Made by a program: the position numbers and the translations under genes. From positions 372,001 through 436,000 of the forward strand of contig SADC01000350.1 of NCBI GenBank assembly GCA_004194705.1: a DNA stretch of 64,000 nt, given 5' to 3'. Positions within the stretch are counted from its first letter, which is position 1; the number at the start of each line of letters is the position of its first letter. Source of the stretch: Ditylenchus dipsaci (taxonomy: Eukaryota > Nematoda > Chromadorea > Rhabditida > Anguinidae). Of the stretch, positions 24,666-36,775 are shown in pieces. The notes beneath the pieces are model-generated. The model worked only from the letters and a program-made list of their open reading frames with translations. It searched no databases and was not told the DNA's origin.

Positions 24666-25576
24666 AAGAATATCGAATCATGACTCAGTTTTTAATTTAT
24701 TTCAATTCAATTATGGCTAAGTTTTCAAAAGTTTTCAACTTATTCAGAAAAACAATAACAATATCATACATTGAATTAAATGAAATAATTGGTTAGCTTC
24801 TTCTGTGTTTGTTTATTGGCTCGGAGTTATTAGAAGGCTTCGTCCAGGGCGTCACTGTGCTTGAGAATAGCCAGATGAGCAAAGCATCTTTTCTGTGTAG
24901 TAGCGAAGAATTTCCATGGCTTTGAAGGCATCCAGGCTTGGATTGGCAATGTAAAGAGACATGCTCGTTGCTGATGGAATATTTCAAAAGGCGGTTACCA
25001 GTTACATTTAAAAGATAATCAAAATTTTGCATTTTTGTAAAGTTTGAGGGAAAAATGCTTCCAGTTGGACGCGAACTGACGACCGACTCCCACAATACGC
25101 CCTTGTTTTATGCTCGAGCAAAAAGTGTTGATCCCCTTTCACAGTTTTATCCTTGATTTTGAACTCAGACGCTTATCCACTAACCAGATCACAACTGCAC
25201 GAGTTTTCACCGGACATAAAATATACTACCTTCTTAAAGTGATTTGACAAGGGAATTTTTATTTATTGGGCTAGTTCAAAATTATCATCAGTTTTAATAT
25301 CACCCTTTACCCCACCCAGTGCAACTAATTTCGTGAGGCTATTTTTTGTACAAAAGCTACTCCGGAGAATATTATCCCAGCTCATCCACGCCATCAAAGA
25401 CCTTTCTCACTAGCCGAATCTTAAGAGAGCCGTTCAAACGGTAGTCAGTGGGCTCCTCATTCGATGACAGGGAGGATGGGGCAAAGTGTCCCACCAATAC
25501 TCGGTAACCTTTGCCTCTGAAGTAGCCGCCAATTTAGAAGTGTGATAATTATGTACCAGCCTAAAAGTTGTGGATA

Positions 25577-25730
25577 CAGTCGAACCTCGATAAGCCAACA
25601 CCCCAAGGGTCCAAACTCAGGGTGTCGGCTTATCGGGGTGTCGTTTTCCTTAAAATGTCGACTACCTGGCCAAATCAAGTGTCGACAGGGTGTCGGCTTA
25701 TCGGGGTGTCGGCTTATCGAGGTTCGACTG
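25577..25730. mobile_element. Pogo/Tigger-like MITE (word GATAAGCCGACACCC)
   Basis: TA duplications at 25575-25576 and 25731-25732 flank CAGTCGAACCTCGATAAGCC and its complement. The word GTGTCGGCTTATCG occurs three times. Length is 154 bp. It shares its word with 44344-45765. Confidence 0.8.
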
Positions 25731-26365
25731 TATAACATTGATGGATATAAACACAAGATCATTCTAGCTGTCAAAAAAGTGGCTTATGGTCTCGTTAATA
25801 ATTGAGCTGCAAAATTTTACTCGCAACAAAAGTAGTACGAGGCAAACTTTTCTAAAAAATGAAGTACAAAAAGTTGTGGTGGGATTAAAGTGGAAGAGAG
25901 GGTTGAATGGAGGGAGATGACCAACGCGGGTCTTTTCTCCTTTTTGAATACACTTCTCTCGCTTTGTATTGCAGCTGCCCCTCTTCTACACCATCGATCA
26001 CTTTGAGAGAAGGAGATGATAGTGCACACAGGGGTAATGCGCGATATACACAATCAATTTTCGCCTACCGCCGTTTTCCTCCAAAACTTTTATGCTCTCT
26101 TTGTCGAGCTACGGTCGAGGCTACCACTACTGAATTATTATTTTTATGTTTATGCAGTGGTGGTTGCAATCATATATTGAGATGTGTGTTTGCGAAGAAG
26201 CAAAAGCAATAAAAACGAAAGCATCAATAACAAATAAAATTGTGCAATGTAACTCCTTCAATGTACTAGAAGTTTGTTTTATCGAAAACTAAAAGGCTAA
26301 ATAAAAGAAAGACTAATCAGCCACCTCCAACCCCAGTCAGATTTGATAGGAAAATGGTTGCAGTA

Positions 26366-27172
26366 TAGAATCCCCTACGCAGAGTGCTCGGATGGAAGAG
26401 ATAACTTCATATTCGTGTGTCTCGACCCAGATTTCATGAGAAAGCCGCACGTTTTTTTGATACCAAGAAAAATTTTTTTGAACTACAGGGGGTATCATGG
26501 TTTTTAGTCAAAATTTCAAATTGGCGCCTTTTGTATTTAAAAGGGATAAGGGCTGTATTGGGAGGGGAAGGGAATAAAAGGCGGCCACTTTTATGGCAGA
26601 ACGTTAGAAATTTAAATATCTGTATTCTTCGACTGCCTCACCACGCTTTTCAACTGAGCCGTGGCAAAAAGAGACTCTATATGCATTTTATGGTCAAGAG
26701 TACTTCTCGGAATCATGTCTAAGGTAAGTGTGTCCCCAAGCCCCTGGGACTCCAAGCCCCCTTCGGGGCGCAAGGGGCTTGGGGGCTTGGAGTTGAGATG
26801 CGCACACCCACATACCTCAGACACAAATCACTCGAAATTGACTCTGGATGCATGAAAATGTATTCATACCAGAGTTTATTTATGCAGTAGAGCCCAGTAT
26901 TCAAAACTATGTTCAACATATTCTTTTAGTGGGCCCTGTGTAATTAGTGACCCCTTTTATTCCCTTCCCCTCCCAATACAGCCCTTATTCCGTTCTGAAT
27001 TTACGCCAATTTAAATGTTTGAAATTTTGACTAAAAAACCATCATATCCCCCCTGTGGTTCAAAATTTTTTTTTGGTATCAAAAAATAGTCGGCTTTCTT
27101 ATGAAATTAGGGTCGAGAAACACGTATATGAAGTTATCTCCTTCATCTAAGCACTCTGCGTGGGGGATCCTA
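26366..27172. mobile_element. Foldback element carrying the hairpin repeat
   Basis: The outer arms begin AGAATCCCCTACGCAGAGTGC and end with the complement (GCACTCTGCGTGGGGGATCC). An inner inverted pair, AAGGGCTGTATTGGGAGGGG, lies at about 26547 and 26955-26990. Inside is copy 1 of the structured hairpin repeat. A Tigger-like MITE lies immediately to the right. Confidence 0.65.
26640..26922 (+). repeat. Structured hairpin repeat, copy 1
   Basis: Conserved upstream block (GTGGCAAAAAGAGACTCTAT), then ATCATGTCTAAG-GTAAGT, a long GC-rich hairpin, a short hairpin around CACTCGAAATTGAC, and a common end near AACTATGTTCAACA. A consensus 5' splice site lies in the lower stem. Three other copies occur in the window. 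Confidence 0.65.
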
Positions 27173-27174
27173 TA

Positions 27175-27277
27175 CAGTCGAGTCTCGATTTAACGTACCC
27201 CCTGGGGACCGGCCCTAGGGGTTCGTTAAATCGAGGGGTACGTTAAATTGGGGGTACGTTAAATCGAGACTCGACTG
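27175..27277. mobile_element. Pogo/Tigger-like MITE (word GATTTAACGTACCCC)
   Basis: TA duplications flank CAGTCGAGTCTCGATTTAAC and its complement. The word GGGGTACGTTAAAT(C/T)G is repeated on the right side. Length is 103 bp. Confidence 0.8.
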
Positions 27278-28086
27278 TACTAAAGCCAGGAAAATTAACA
27301 GGGAGACAAAGGCCAATTTTGAGAATTTTTGACTGGCAGAATATTTAAATGGAATATGCTTTCAGTGGGCTTAAATGAAAAAAGTCTTTGGTGAGCCATC
27401 CACATCTTTTTAAAAAGAACTCGGCCTTTGAATTGCCGGTTTCAAGCCAGTCATAAATTTACCTATAAGTATGGCGCCAGCTGACCATGAAAAGCCAACA
27501 CTTGAATTAAGTGCAGCTGCGAAAAGTTTAGGTGTAAATTATTGAGTTTAATTAGAAGTTATAGATAGTCAACAAAGTGTTACAACAAATTCGAGTCCTT
27601 AGTTTTCATTAATTAAAATTTTTGACTTGCTCGCAGACTTCTTTTTATAAGCTTGATTTAGGAATACAGTCTAAAGGTCAACAAATGCACCTCTCTGTCA
27701 AAAAGATCATACAAAAACATATAATTTGATAAGCTTGTTCTATGTATTCTTTTTTCAGTGAACCGAACACACATTAATTACCGATAACATCAAATATACC
27801 ATCCAATAACACCACTTGCAAAACTACGTTAAAAAAGTGCCAAAACAATCGACTTTTTGTGTTTAGCAAAAAAGTGAGTGTGCAAAATGTATTTGACAAA
27901 TAATAATGATTTTAGAGACACATACAACAACTTCTAAAACTTTTTTCTAATTAGTGTAATTTTAGTTGTTGTATTGCATCTAATCTTTTGTGTTATCTAT
28001 TGATTTATTAAATCTTCTTTTTCAGTCCCTTTGACTAGACTTGGGCTTGTTTATATTGCAAAAAGTCTATTATCCCAAATATATTA

Positions 28087-30225
28087 TGGAATGTAAGGAT
28101 GAAAGGCAGACCAATGGCACTAGAAAACTCAACGGATTGCTCAACAACAACCAGGCTGCTTTTCGCAAAACGGGTGAATTGGAATTTCGACAGGGTAACC
28201 AGGTACAGGAAATGCACGAACTACATGACACTGCCAGACAAGTGCAATACTCACTCAAGCAAAGGAATGGCGCCAAACTGAGAGAAAAACCTGAATATGA
28301 AGAGGTGGATGATGTAAGATCGGTTATTTATTAGCTAAACAACATGAGAAAAAGACTAGCGAACCATGCGTTTGTCTGACATATTTTTCCCAATTTTTCA
28401 ATATATTTTTTCAAATCAAACTAAATCTATTTTCGGAACACAAATTATTATTATGATGTTGAGGAAATTTGTGTAGAATAAAAAGTTAAGTTAAGAACAT
28501 CAATTTCGAAAATTGAGGCCTAAAAGGAGCCATTAGGTAAAAATACGCGCTGAAAATGGGTTAAATATTACATTTAAATGAAAGATCGAAAAAAGCCTAA
28601 GAATTTTAAAATTTTGACGTTTTTAGGAGAATTCTAAATTCGGTCCAAATTCTATTGAGCAACACCAACGACCAGGTAAATACTTTTTGCAATTCTAAAC
28701 AAAATGGAAACAAATTAGTTTTCAGCTTTTTATTTTCTGACCAACCAAACACCCCAGCAAGCAGTGGATCGTCCAGTGCTGACAAATGTAAATAGTGGTA
28801 TTCTTTCATATATAGTTTTACGAAACTAATTTAGAATCACAACAACAATGGTCGATTGCAAGAGGAAGCACCTGTGGCCCAGAAAACTGAATTCATGAAG
28901 GCTCGCAAAAAGGTGGAGAGTCGCAAAAAAATGTTGGAAAAGAAGTTAGTTATGATAATTTTGAAAATTTCGACAACGGAATGAGGCTTTAATTTTATTT
29001 AAAAAAATATTTTTGTAGATACAAAGGCTTAAGTGTGTTACTAGGTCCTTGATAATTTTTTCAGAAGTAGTAGTTTAAAAGCAATTCGAAAATCCACAAA
29101 ATAGAAATTATTTTGTTAAAAATTGGTTCGAATGCTGTTAAAATAAAGTTTATTATGAGGGTCAAAAAATTTAATCAGTGACAAAAATTGGCGAAAAATA
29201 TGTTTTACGCTAACGTGTTTGAAATTTGTGAAAATGCGCACTTTTTATAAAGTTCACAAAAAGGGTGTACTTACCCTAGAACTTGCTCTTGCCAAATTCA
29301 AACAGTTTGGACATTATGGTTTTGACTATACAAACTTCAGCCCCCAACATTAGATCAAAATCACAGCTACATTTTGAGTTGTTATTCGCTTATGGTCAAT
29401 TGAAATTGACATTTTCAAAATCACAAATCCCATAAATGCTTGTTAAAGTAATTCCCCTTTTTCGTGGTTAGCTTGAGCTTAGGCCTAATCACTTTTTAGC
29501 CATTTCAGACATAATGATACTCTAAAAAATCTAAATATTACTAAAACTCTATTTATATAGTGACCTAAAGTTTCCTGATTTATAGAGAGCTTCGTGTGGA
29601 CCCCAGCAAAATGCCAGGTAAGCACATTTGTTGCCAAATATTTTGTTAAAAAATTAAACATAACTCTACCAGGTTACTACGGAGACCTGGACGTGGATGA
29701 CATTTGCTCTCGCATTGAAGGCATCAGTAAGACAGCCACTCTATCCAAGTCCAAGAAACCAACCAAAAAGAAGAATGAAAAGCGCAAGAGCAAGGTTTTT
29801 TTTCTAATTATTCTTGACCAAACTTCAATATTAAATTGATATTGTTTAGGATGAGAAAGTGGTGGTGGACGAAGAAGAGCAGGAGGAAATGGATGTGGAC
29901 ATAGTCTTGGATGATAATGATGTTGCCAGCGTAAGTGTTCCGACGCCAGTTCACGCTATTTACACTTACCTACTTTTATAGCCGCCTACATGCAGTATTT
30001 CTGAAGAAGGCGTGTTGCGAGTGCGCAATCCATTTGTTGCTGCAAGAGAACATATTGCTGAAGACCAAAAACAAGCCAATTGGTTGTGTGCACAAGACTT
30101 GGGAGGCACTCAACACCATCATGGGATCCATAGGTGCAAGGCCACAGTTAAGAGTGAATACAATTGTGATAAGCAGGATGACCTAGCTTTTCTCGACAAA
30201 ATGTGGCAAGAATTTAAGAAAAATG
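28087..30225 (+). CDS. Lysine-rich, probably nuclear protein, unknown function
   Basis: Exons by open frame and GT-AG borders: 28087-28314 (ATG; coiled-coil-like EMHELHDTARQVQYSLKQRN), 28627-28675, about 28758-28789, about 28834-28944 (KTEFMKARKKVESRKKMLEK), about 29586-29612, 29673-29793 (GYYGDLDVDDICSRIEG, then KKPTKKKNEKRKSK), about 29850-29931 (acidic) and about 29982-30225. The last exon read holds RNPFVAAREHIAEDQKQANW and a Cys/His-rich stretch (CAQDLGGTQHHHGIHRCK) ending KMWQEFKKN. A possible final exon at 37544-37576 would add LGIYHE and a stop, making a 7.3-kb intron filled with transposons. One junction gives an in-frame stop as read. The basic cluster suggests nuclear location; I do not recognise the family. 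The Cys/His stretch could bind a metal. Confidence 0.6.
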
Positions 30226-30887
30226 GTAAGTATTATCGGAAAACACAAGACTTTAGAAATATTTGCATGAAATAGCACCACGGTAGACTTTCTCGTCATT
30301 GTGCGTCGAAAAGTAAAAATATAGCTGTTTTAACTAGGGTTGGTGGACGGGAAAATTCCCGGGAAATTCCCGGAAAAATTCCCGGGAAATTTCCCGGGAA
30401 AGTTTGAAGCGGGAAAATTCCCGAAAAATCGGGAAAATTCAAAATTTTTTGCAAGTTACAATGTTTTCTTTTTATATCAACTTTCTATTGTTGTTTTTGT
30501 TCGTTTTAGGCTTATCATGCCTTACTTACAGATTTTCGATGTCTTCTGGCAGAAAAATACCGTGGAGTTGAGAATACTTTAACAAGCAAGAAGAGGATCT
30601 GAATGGGAAACGAGTGCCGGTCGCCTACTGCAAGTTCTGCTACAAGGAGGCGCGAAGACTGGTCGCTATGTGAACAATGCCACAAAGATGGAGAATCACT
30701 TGAAGGTAATTGTTGATTGCTTTTGTGTTTACTATTTGATTTTAGAGCTGCAATCAAGTCGGAGCCGAGGCAAGGAAGGAAATTGACCGCCAGCTGAAGG
30801 AACTAACCGTCAAACACCAAAGTCGTAGCCAGTCGCCTCTTTCGAAGAAAGTCAAGTTATCGGAGCCCGCGGAAGTCTCGTCGCAAG

Positions 30888-32110
30888 CATACCTGCACCA
30901 GCGCCAGCGCCGGCGCCAAGCGCCAGCGCCGGCGCTGGCGCTGCCGCCGGCGCCGGCGCTGTTTTTAAAAATGCCTGGCGGCGCCGCCAGGCGCCGGCGC
31001 CAAAATTTTTTGGAGCCTGGCGCCGGCGCTGGCGCCGGCGCTGGCGCTGGCGGCGATTTTTTTTATGATGTTGGCGCTGGCGCCGGCGATGGCGCTGCCG
31101 CCGGGTGATGGAACAGCCAAGTGGTTGAACAGCCTTCTATTTTCGACTTTGGAACTGTCATGCTCAGAAAACATATTGGAGCGGGTGAAACGGAGCAAAT
31201 AACAAGATTTTTCGAGGAAATATCTAACGAAAATCTGGAAATTGAACGTGATTCTGGTGATTTTTGGAAAGCTCATTCAAAGGTTATGCAAAAATACTTG
31301 ATTGAAATTCAAATTTTTGTAAAAAAAATTTATAGATCTATCCATCAACTTCTAAGCTAGCATTTGAATACCGTATTTACTGTGTTAAGTCCCCATGGGG
31401 AGTTATTTTTCAACCTCTAAAAAATCGAAAAATTTAAGGTCGACTTTGAGATTTTTGGGTGCTCAACTAAAATCTGAAAAGTGTAATCAGGTAAACTCAC
31501 GGCAACTAAGAAAAGGCAAAAAACAGATTTGCGAAATGTTCGCTCTAGGCTGAGATATAAGGTCCGTAGGGTGGGGGGCTTATTAGAGGGTGGGGAGTTT
31601 ATACAGTAAATACGGTACTGCCAATACCAGCAAGTTCAGGGGCGGTTGAACGCATGTTCAGCATTATGTCAATGGTATCTACTGGACGAAAAAAATCTAC
31701 TGCAGCAACTCTTTCAAATAGCAAAACACTTCTTGTCTATAACTCTCATTTAATCAAATTATAATTTTCTGTAGTACTTTTGCAGGAATTGTTCTTTTAC
31801 CATTAAAAAAGTGAGCAATTAATCAATAAACAAAAAAGTGTTGCATTGATTGATATTTTTGGAATTAAAAAGCAAAAAACACTCACTAAACATTTCAAAA
31901 CACGTTTTATGGCGCTGGCGCCGAAATTTTCGACTGGCGCTGGCGCCGGCGGCGAAAATTTGACCACCTAGCGCCGGCGCTGGCGGCGCCGCCGGCGCGG
32001 CGCTGTTTTTAAAAATGCCTGGCGGCGCCGCCAGGCGCCGGCGCCGAAATTTTTTTGAGCCTGGCGCCGGCGCTGGCGCTGGCGCCGATTTTTTTGAGCG
32101 TGCAGGTATG
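30888..32110 (+). mobile_element. hAT element B (GGCGCC family) nested in hAT A
   Basis: The ends CATACCTGCAC / GTGCAGGTATG are flanked by an exact 8-bp duplication GTCGCAAG (30880-30887, 32111-32118). About 200 bp at each end is GGCGCC/GGCGCTGGCGCC, extreme in GC against the A/T-rich surroundings. The middle encodes the end of a hAT transposase: FDFGTVMLRKHI, DFWKAHSK, an intron, then IYPSTSKLAFEY and LPIPASSGAVERMFSIMS, the hAT dimerisation motif, stopping at 31761. The N-terminal two thirds are missing. Confidence 0.88.
31371..31615. mobile_element. TA-flanked CCGTATTTACTG MITE nested in hAT B
   Basis: TA duplications at 31369-31370 and 31616-31617 flank CCGTATTTACTGTG and CAGTAAATACGG. 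Removing it rejoins the hAT reading frame (LAFEY to LPIPASSGAVER). It is the youngest layer of this nest. Confidence 0.88.
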
Positions 32111-33385
32111 GTCGCAAGCTGGTTCTGGATCAATCAAATATTGGTTTTCGAGCATGTCTAAGGATCAGCAAGAAGATCTCGACGTTTTGTTGACTCGGCG
32201 TTTTTTCATTTATTTTTGTTCATAATCACTTTTATCATTCAGGGTTTTGCAACAGGCAACATCGCGCCATTTCTTTTAGAATCCATCAATGCAACGTCTT
32301 CTGAAGTGGATGGGCAGATTGAACGGACGCAACACACTAGTTGGTTTTTAGCAGGGCTTATTGTGAAACTGCTTTGATTTGGTGGAATTTGGCGGTGGAA
32401 ACGGCCTCCCAGGTGACGTTCATCAAGCATAATCTCATGCTGGAGTACGCTCATTTATTTAAGTCAACCGTAAAAGAACAGAAAGTAGAAGAAGCGATGG
32501 AAGAACGAAATGAAGAAATTGATGAAGAAACTAACACATTTGAGGATGAATTTGATCTATTTATGCATGATTTTGATTGAGTTGTTATGTTTTTCTGTAT
32601 AAAGTTCTTTATCAAATTTTCCCGATTTTTTCCCGACTTTGGGAATTTTCCCGGGAAATTTCCGGGAACTTTCCCGTGTTTGAATTTTCCCGGGAAACTA
32701 CCAACCCTAGTTTTAACACTCCAAAGCCCGACCGTGGTAAGTGCCCATCTTGGACTAGTTTTTATGCTCATTACAAATATATTGTTAGAATTTCAAAAAA
32801 CGTTGTTTGAAGTGAAATGGGATCTTTGAATAAGGCCCCACGTCAGTTTGTGGGTGTTCTTAGAGAATGCCACGTAAATCCTCTTGGTCAAATAATTTAT
32901 CAGAAGTCTATACATCGCTGAATAGCGTAAAAAGAGGGCTTTCTAATGAGTTATTAAACGATTTGAACTGACCACAATTTTGTGTATCCAAGACCTGATG
33001 TCAGCCTGAAATTTTTTCAGAATTTTGAATAATTCATATAAGGCGTCATAAGTATACGTGTACGCTTAATTTTACGAGTGACTATTCACTATTCGAAAGC
33101 CTAAAATCACAGCTCTAAAACAATATATAGTTTTTTAAAAGGGAAGGGTGGAACCAGAGTAAAATGATTTCTTGTGGTCAGAAGTTCATTGGATGGGGCA
33201 TACTTAACACTCTAAAATCTGGATAACCACTTATACATACCACGATTCTGACACTGAATTCCTGTTAAGAATAGTCGATTTGCTTATAGAATATCTTTTA
33301 ATATTTATAAGATTTATATTAATATTTAAAATTTATAAGTCATCATCAAATTTCAAATTTCTCTCAAGACAACAAATATTTAAAT

Positions 33386-33481
33386 TAGGGTTGGCTGATG
33401 CGTGATTACCCGAATATTTATCCGTAATTACCCGCGTAATTACCCGGAGAAATACTTTTTCCGGAGAATTACCCAACGCTA
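33386..33481. mobile_element. 96-bp hAT-like MITE in the palindrome's loop region
   Basis: An exact 8-bp duplication ATTTAAAT (33378-33385, 33482-33489) flanks TAGGGTTGGC...CCCAACGCTA. The inside is GTAATTACCCG repeats. Confidence 0.82.
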
Positions 33482-33568
33482 ATTTAAATTGGGAGAAAAA
33501 ATATTTGTTGTCTTGAGAGAAATTTGAAATTTGATGATGACTTATAAATTTTAAATATTAATATAAAT

Positions 33569-34673
33569 TAGAGATGATGACGATCGATTAATCGCACCTG
33601 CGATTAATCGCAAATCGCACCAAATTTGGCAAAAAATAATCGCATCGCATAATCGCATGCATGCTTTTGAAATAATCGCAAATCGCAATCGCAATTTGAG
33701 AAATTGCACGATTAATCGCAAATTTGCCATACTGAAAAATTTTACCAGCAAAATTACTTTTAGTAATGGATGGAACTTTTTTTACCGCAAAAAAACTTGG
33801 AAATTACTGCAAAATATTTTTTCTCACCGTAATGTGATCTTCCGGCAAAATACTTTTCTCACCGCAAAATACTTTTTTTCTTACGCAAAAATACTCTTTT
33901 CTCATCGCAAATTTTTTTAGTCAGAAAATAACTTATCTCGCTCAAAATCTCACCCAGAGTGGTCAGAAGCACTTGAAAGATGGTTTTTAGGATTCACTAA
34001 AAAGGAGTCAGTTTTTCGCGAAAACTCGATTTCACGCATCAGTATCCCACTTTAATCGGCTTAATCGCTGAGAATCTAACTCTAAGCCATTCTCAACCAC
34101 CTTAAAGCATCCTAAACTGTTCTAAACCAGTATGTAAGTATTCTGAAAAGTCTGAAGGGTGGTTCAGAGCGGTTAAGGGTGAGATTCTTAGCTATCGAGA
34201 TGACCAAAGTGTGATTCTGATGCGCGCAATAGAATTTTCGCAATAAGTTCACCCCAAAAAACCAGCTTTTAGGTGCTTTTGACCACTCTCGGGTGGGATT
34301 CTGAGCGATCCAAGTGATTTTCTGACTAAAAATTCAAATTCCCGCGAAATTTTGACTAAAAATCCTTGATTTTCTCAACAATAATCTGAAGATGCTTAAT
34401 TACAGGTACTTATTGTTGATAGTTGTCGCAAATGTCCACGTTTACTTTAAATAAAGCTTTTGTTTGTGCATAGTGTTAAAAGTTTTGGTTTCTAGGAGCT
34501 AAAAGCAAAAGTAATCGCATAATCGCGCGATTAATCGCACCTGAATTTTTTTGCGATAATCGTTGCGATTAATCGCATTTAATTTTTTCAAATAATCGCA
34601 ATCGCAATCGCATCGGGTTAAGACCAAAATAATCGTAATCGCATAATCGCAAAAGGCCAAATCATCATCTCTA
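33569..34673. mobile_element. hAT-like element C (AATCGC family) in the palindrome
   Basis: An exact 8-bp duplication ATATAAAT (33561-33568, 34674-34681) flanks TAGAGATGATGA / TCATCATCTCTA. Subterminal arrays are GCGATTAATCGCAAATCGC. The core (about 33930-34370) is itself a palindrome around CACCCAGAGTGGTCAGAAGC. A related core is found in a different shell at 46060-46811. Confidence 0.85.
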
Positions 34674-36401
34674 ATATAAATCTTATAAATATTAAAAGAT
34701 ATTCTATAAGCAAATCGACTATTCTTAACAGGAATTCAGTGTCAGAATCGTGGTATGTATAAGTGGTTATCCAGATTTTAGAGTGTTAAGTATGCCCCAT
34801 CCAATGAACTTCTGACCACAAGAAATCATTTTACTCTGGTTCCACCCTTCCCTTTTAAAAAACTATATATTGTTTTAGAGCTGTGATTTTAGGCTTTCGA
34901 ATAGTGAATAGTCACTCGTAAAATTAAGCGTACACGTATACTTATGACGCCTTATATGAATTATTCAAAATTCTGAAAAAATTTCAGGCTGACATCAGGT
35001 CTTGGATACACAAAATTGTGGTCAGTTCAAATCGTTTAATAACTCATTAGAAAGCCCTCTTTTTACGCTATTCAGCGATGTATAGACTTCTGATAAATTA
35101 TTTGACCAAGAGGATTTACGTGGCATTCTCTAAGAACACCCACAAACTGACGTGGGGCCTTATTCAAAGATCCCATTTCACTTCAAACAACGTTTTTTGA
35201 AATTCTAACAATATATTTGTAATGAGCATAAAAACTAGTCCAAGATAGGCACTTACCACGGTCGGGCTTTGGAGTGTTAAAAGTCTTTTTCCAATCATTT
35301 TAGATAGATAAAATGAGAACATTAGAATTTGCAGTTCATAAATTTAAATCTCGATATAACAGCACTTTATGAAAATAAAAACCGATGAGCCACGCCTGCT
35401 CTTTTATGCTAAATATAAAAGCTGACCCGAAATTGTAGCCCTAAGTGTCAGATATGTTTTGATACCAAAACTTTTCGAAAAACAGAAAAAAAATTAGATC
35501 TAGACATTGAAAACGCTTAATCCGCATTGTACGGTGATAAAAAAGTGCGAAAGTAAGCACCTTTCAAAATTAGATCTAATTTTTTTTTCAATTTTTGAAC
35601 CAATATGTAGCTGAAATTCAGGGTTATAATTTGGCACCGAAACTTTTGAAAACTTTAAAAATTTTAAAATCTAAAAAATGGTCAAAAATGCTGACGGTGA
35701 AATTTTTGAACGGTGAATCGGCCTGTACCCTCAACTAAACATTCGAAAAGTTCAAAAATTTAAGCCCCTATCGTTTTTGAAAAAAAAGGCATGGGGGTAG
35801 CTGTACTTTTTGATCTAAAATATCTAACCACAATTGGGAAAAGACTTTAAGAGTAATTGGACTTTATGACATACAATGACGAGTGCATTTACTTTTTTCA
35901 AAATATGATGAAAGGGGAGCCGAAGGTTGGCTAAATGCTCAAAATCGAACCATCCAAAAATTTGTTTACTGTCGTTTTGGGCAATTAGATGAAAAAACTA
36001 TCTAGCGGATCAGTTACAACCCATTTTAATTTGTAGTAGCTGGTTTTTTTTCAAGTTTTGAGTCAGAAACAAATAGGAACCTTGTCTTGACTTACACAAG
36101 TATATTTTAGCTCCAACCATCTACCAGCCAAAAACTCAAAGGACTCAATAGAAGAAATTTCTTAAAAAAGACTTCTTAACCAATTTTTCATATCAACTAC
36201 GTTAAATTTATGCGAAAATCATTGAACTTTCTATTGCTTTGTGGTGCCTGCTATTGTGCCTTGTGTCATTTCCTACATTCATTTTTTGTTGTTGTTACAA
36301 ATTTGAGAAATTTTAGCTTCGGTGATATATTTTCATGTGTCCAGCAGAGTTTGATGAATAGCATTATCTTGCACTAAATTTCTACCAGCTGTTATTTTAT
36401 A

Positions 36402-36617
36402 CAGTCGACTCTCTCTATAGTGCCCTCACCCCAGGTTCGACACTTTTTCACCTCAAATTTTAATTTTTTTAAGTCTGATTTCGAGTTTACCGGTAGTTTT
36501 CAAAAATGACCTGAATTTTTCCATTAAGACCTGAGGCTCTCGATACGCACTATATCGAGAGCCGCGGGTTAAGCGGAGTCGAACTTGACATGAGCGTACT
36601 ATAGCGGAAATCAACTG
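36402..36617. mobile_element. Pogo/Tigger-like MITE (word CTATAGTGCCCTCACC)
   Basis: TA duplications flank CAGTCGACTCTCTCTATAG and its approximate complement ending AATCAACTG. Internal words are GCACTATATCGAGAG and GTACTATAGCGG. Confidence 0.72.
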
Positions 36618-36775
36618 TACGAGATTTTTGTTGATTTATTGTTGAAAAATTTAAATTACTAATATTTTTTGGATTTTTCTAGAGGTAGATTATTAATTGC
36701 AAATCCCTGGCTGTTAAATTGCCAGATTTTTTTGTTTTTATATATATTTATTTGTTTTAGTTAGAAAGTGATTAA

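Larger units (their letters stand above)
23872..28086. other. Intergenic region rich in MITEs
   Basis: It contains Tigger-like pieces (24592-24665, 25577-25730, 27175-27277) and the foldback at 26366-27172. A minus-strand frame near 24790-25000 reads YIANPSLDAFKAMEILRYY before a stop, which might be a stray exon. It has no partner exons and is not called. Confidence 0.4.
30335..32709 (+). mobile_element. hAT element A (CCCGGG family), host of nested insertions
   Basis: The ends TAGGGTTGGT / ACCAACCCTA are flanked by an exact 8-bp duplication GTTTTAAC (30327-30334, 32710-32717). Subterminal arrays are TTCCCGGGAAA. Coding remnants run on the plus strand: a BED-type finger (PVAYCKFCYKE, frameshift, MENHLKSCNQ), basic SQSPLSKKVKL, then after the inner insertion SKDQQEDLDVLLTRRFF, GNIAPFLLESINA and an acidic tail ending at 32580. 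The total is 2375 bp, about 1.14 kb without its inner insertion. Confidence 0.88.
32717..35276. mobile_element. Giant TTAA-flanked foldback palindrome
   Basis: TTAA lies at 32713-32716 and 35277-35280. The ends are CACTCCAAAGCCCGACCGTGG and its complement. Without two later insertions it is about 1.34 kb and almost one perfect palindrome: two arms of about 665 bp around a loop of only about 10 nt near 33490. The arms differ at few positions (for example GTGCCCATC and GTGCCTATC). No coding sequence is seen. A TTAA duplication is typical of piggyBac or Kolobok; the family is unassigned. Confidence 0.88.

Noticed and set aside
24793..25095. Minus-strand frame with YIANPSLDAFKAMEILRYY
   Set aside because: A stop follows soon, other frames are equally open, and no partner exon or family was recognised.
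30896..32105. GGCGCC-rich blocks as a CpG island or promoter
   Set aside because: They are the subterminal arrays of hAT B, bounded by its ends and target duplication.
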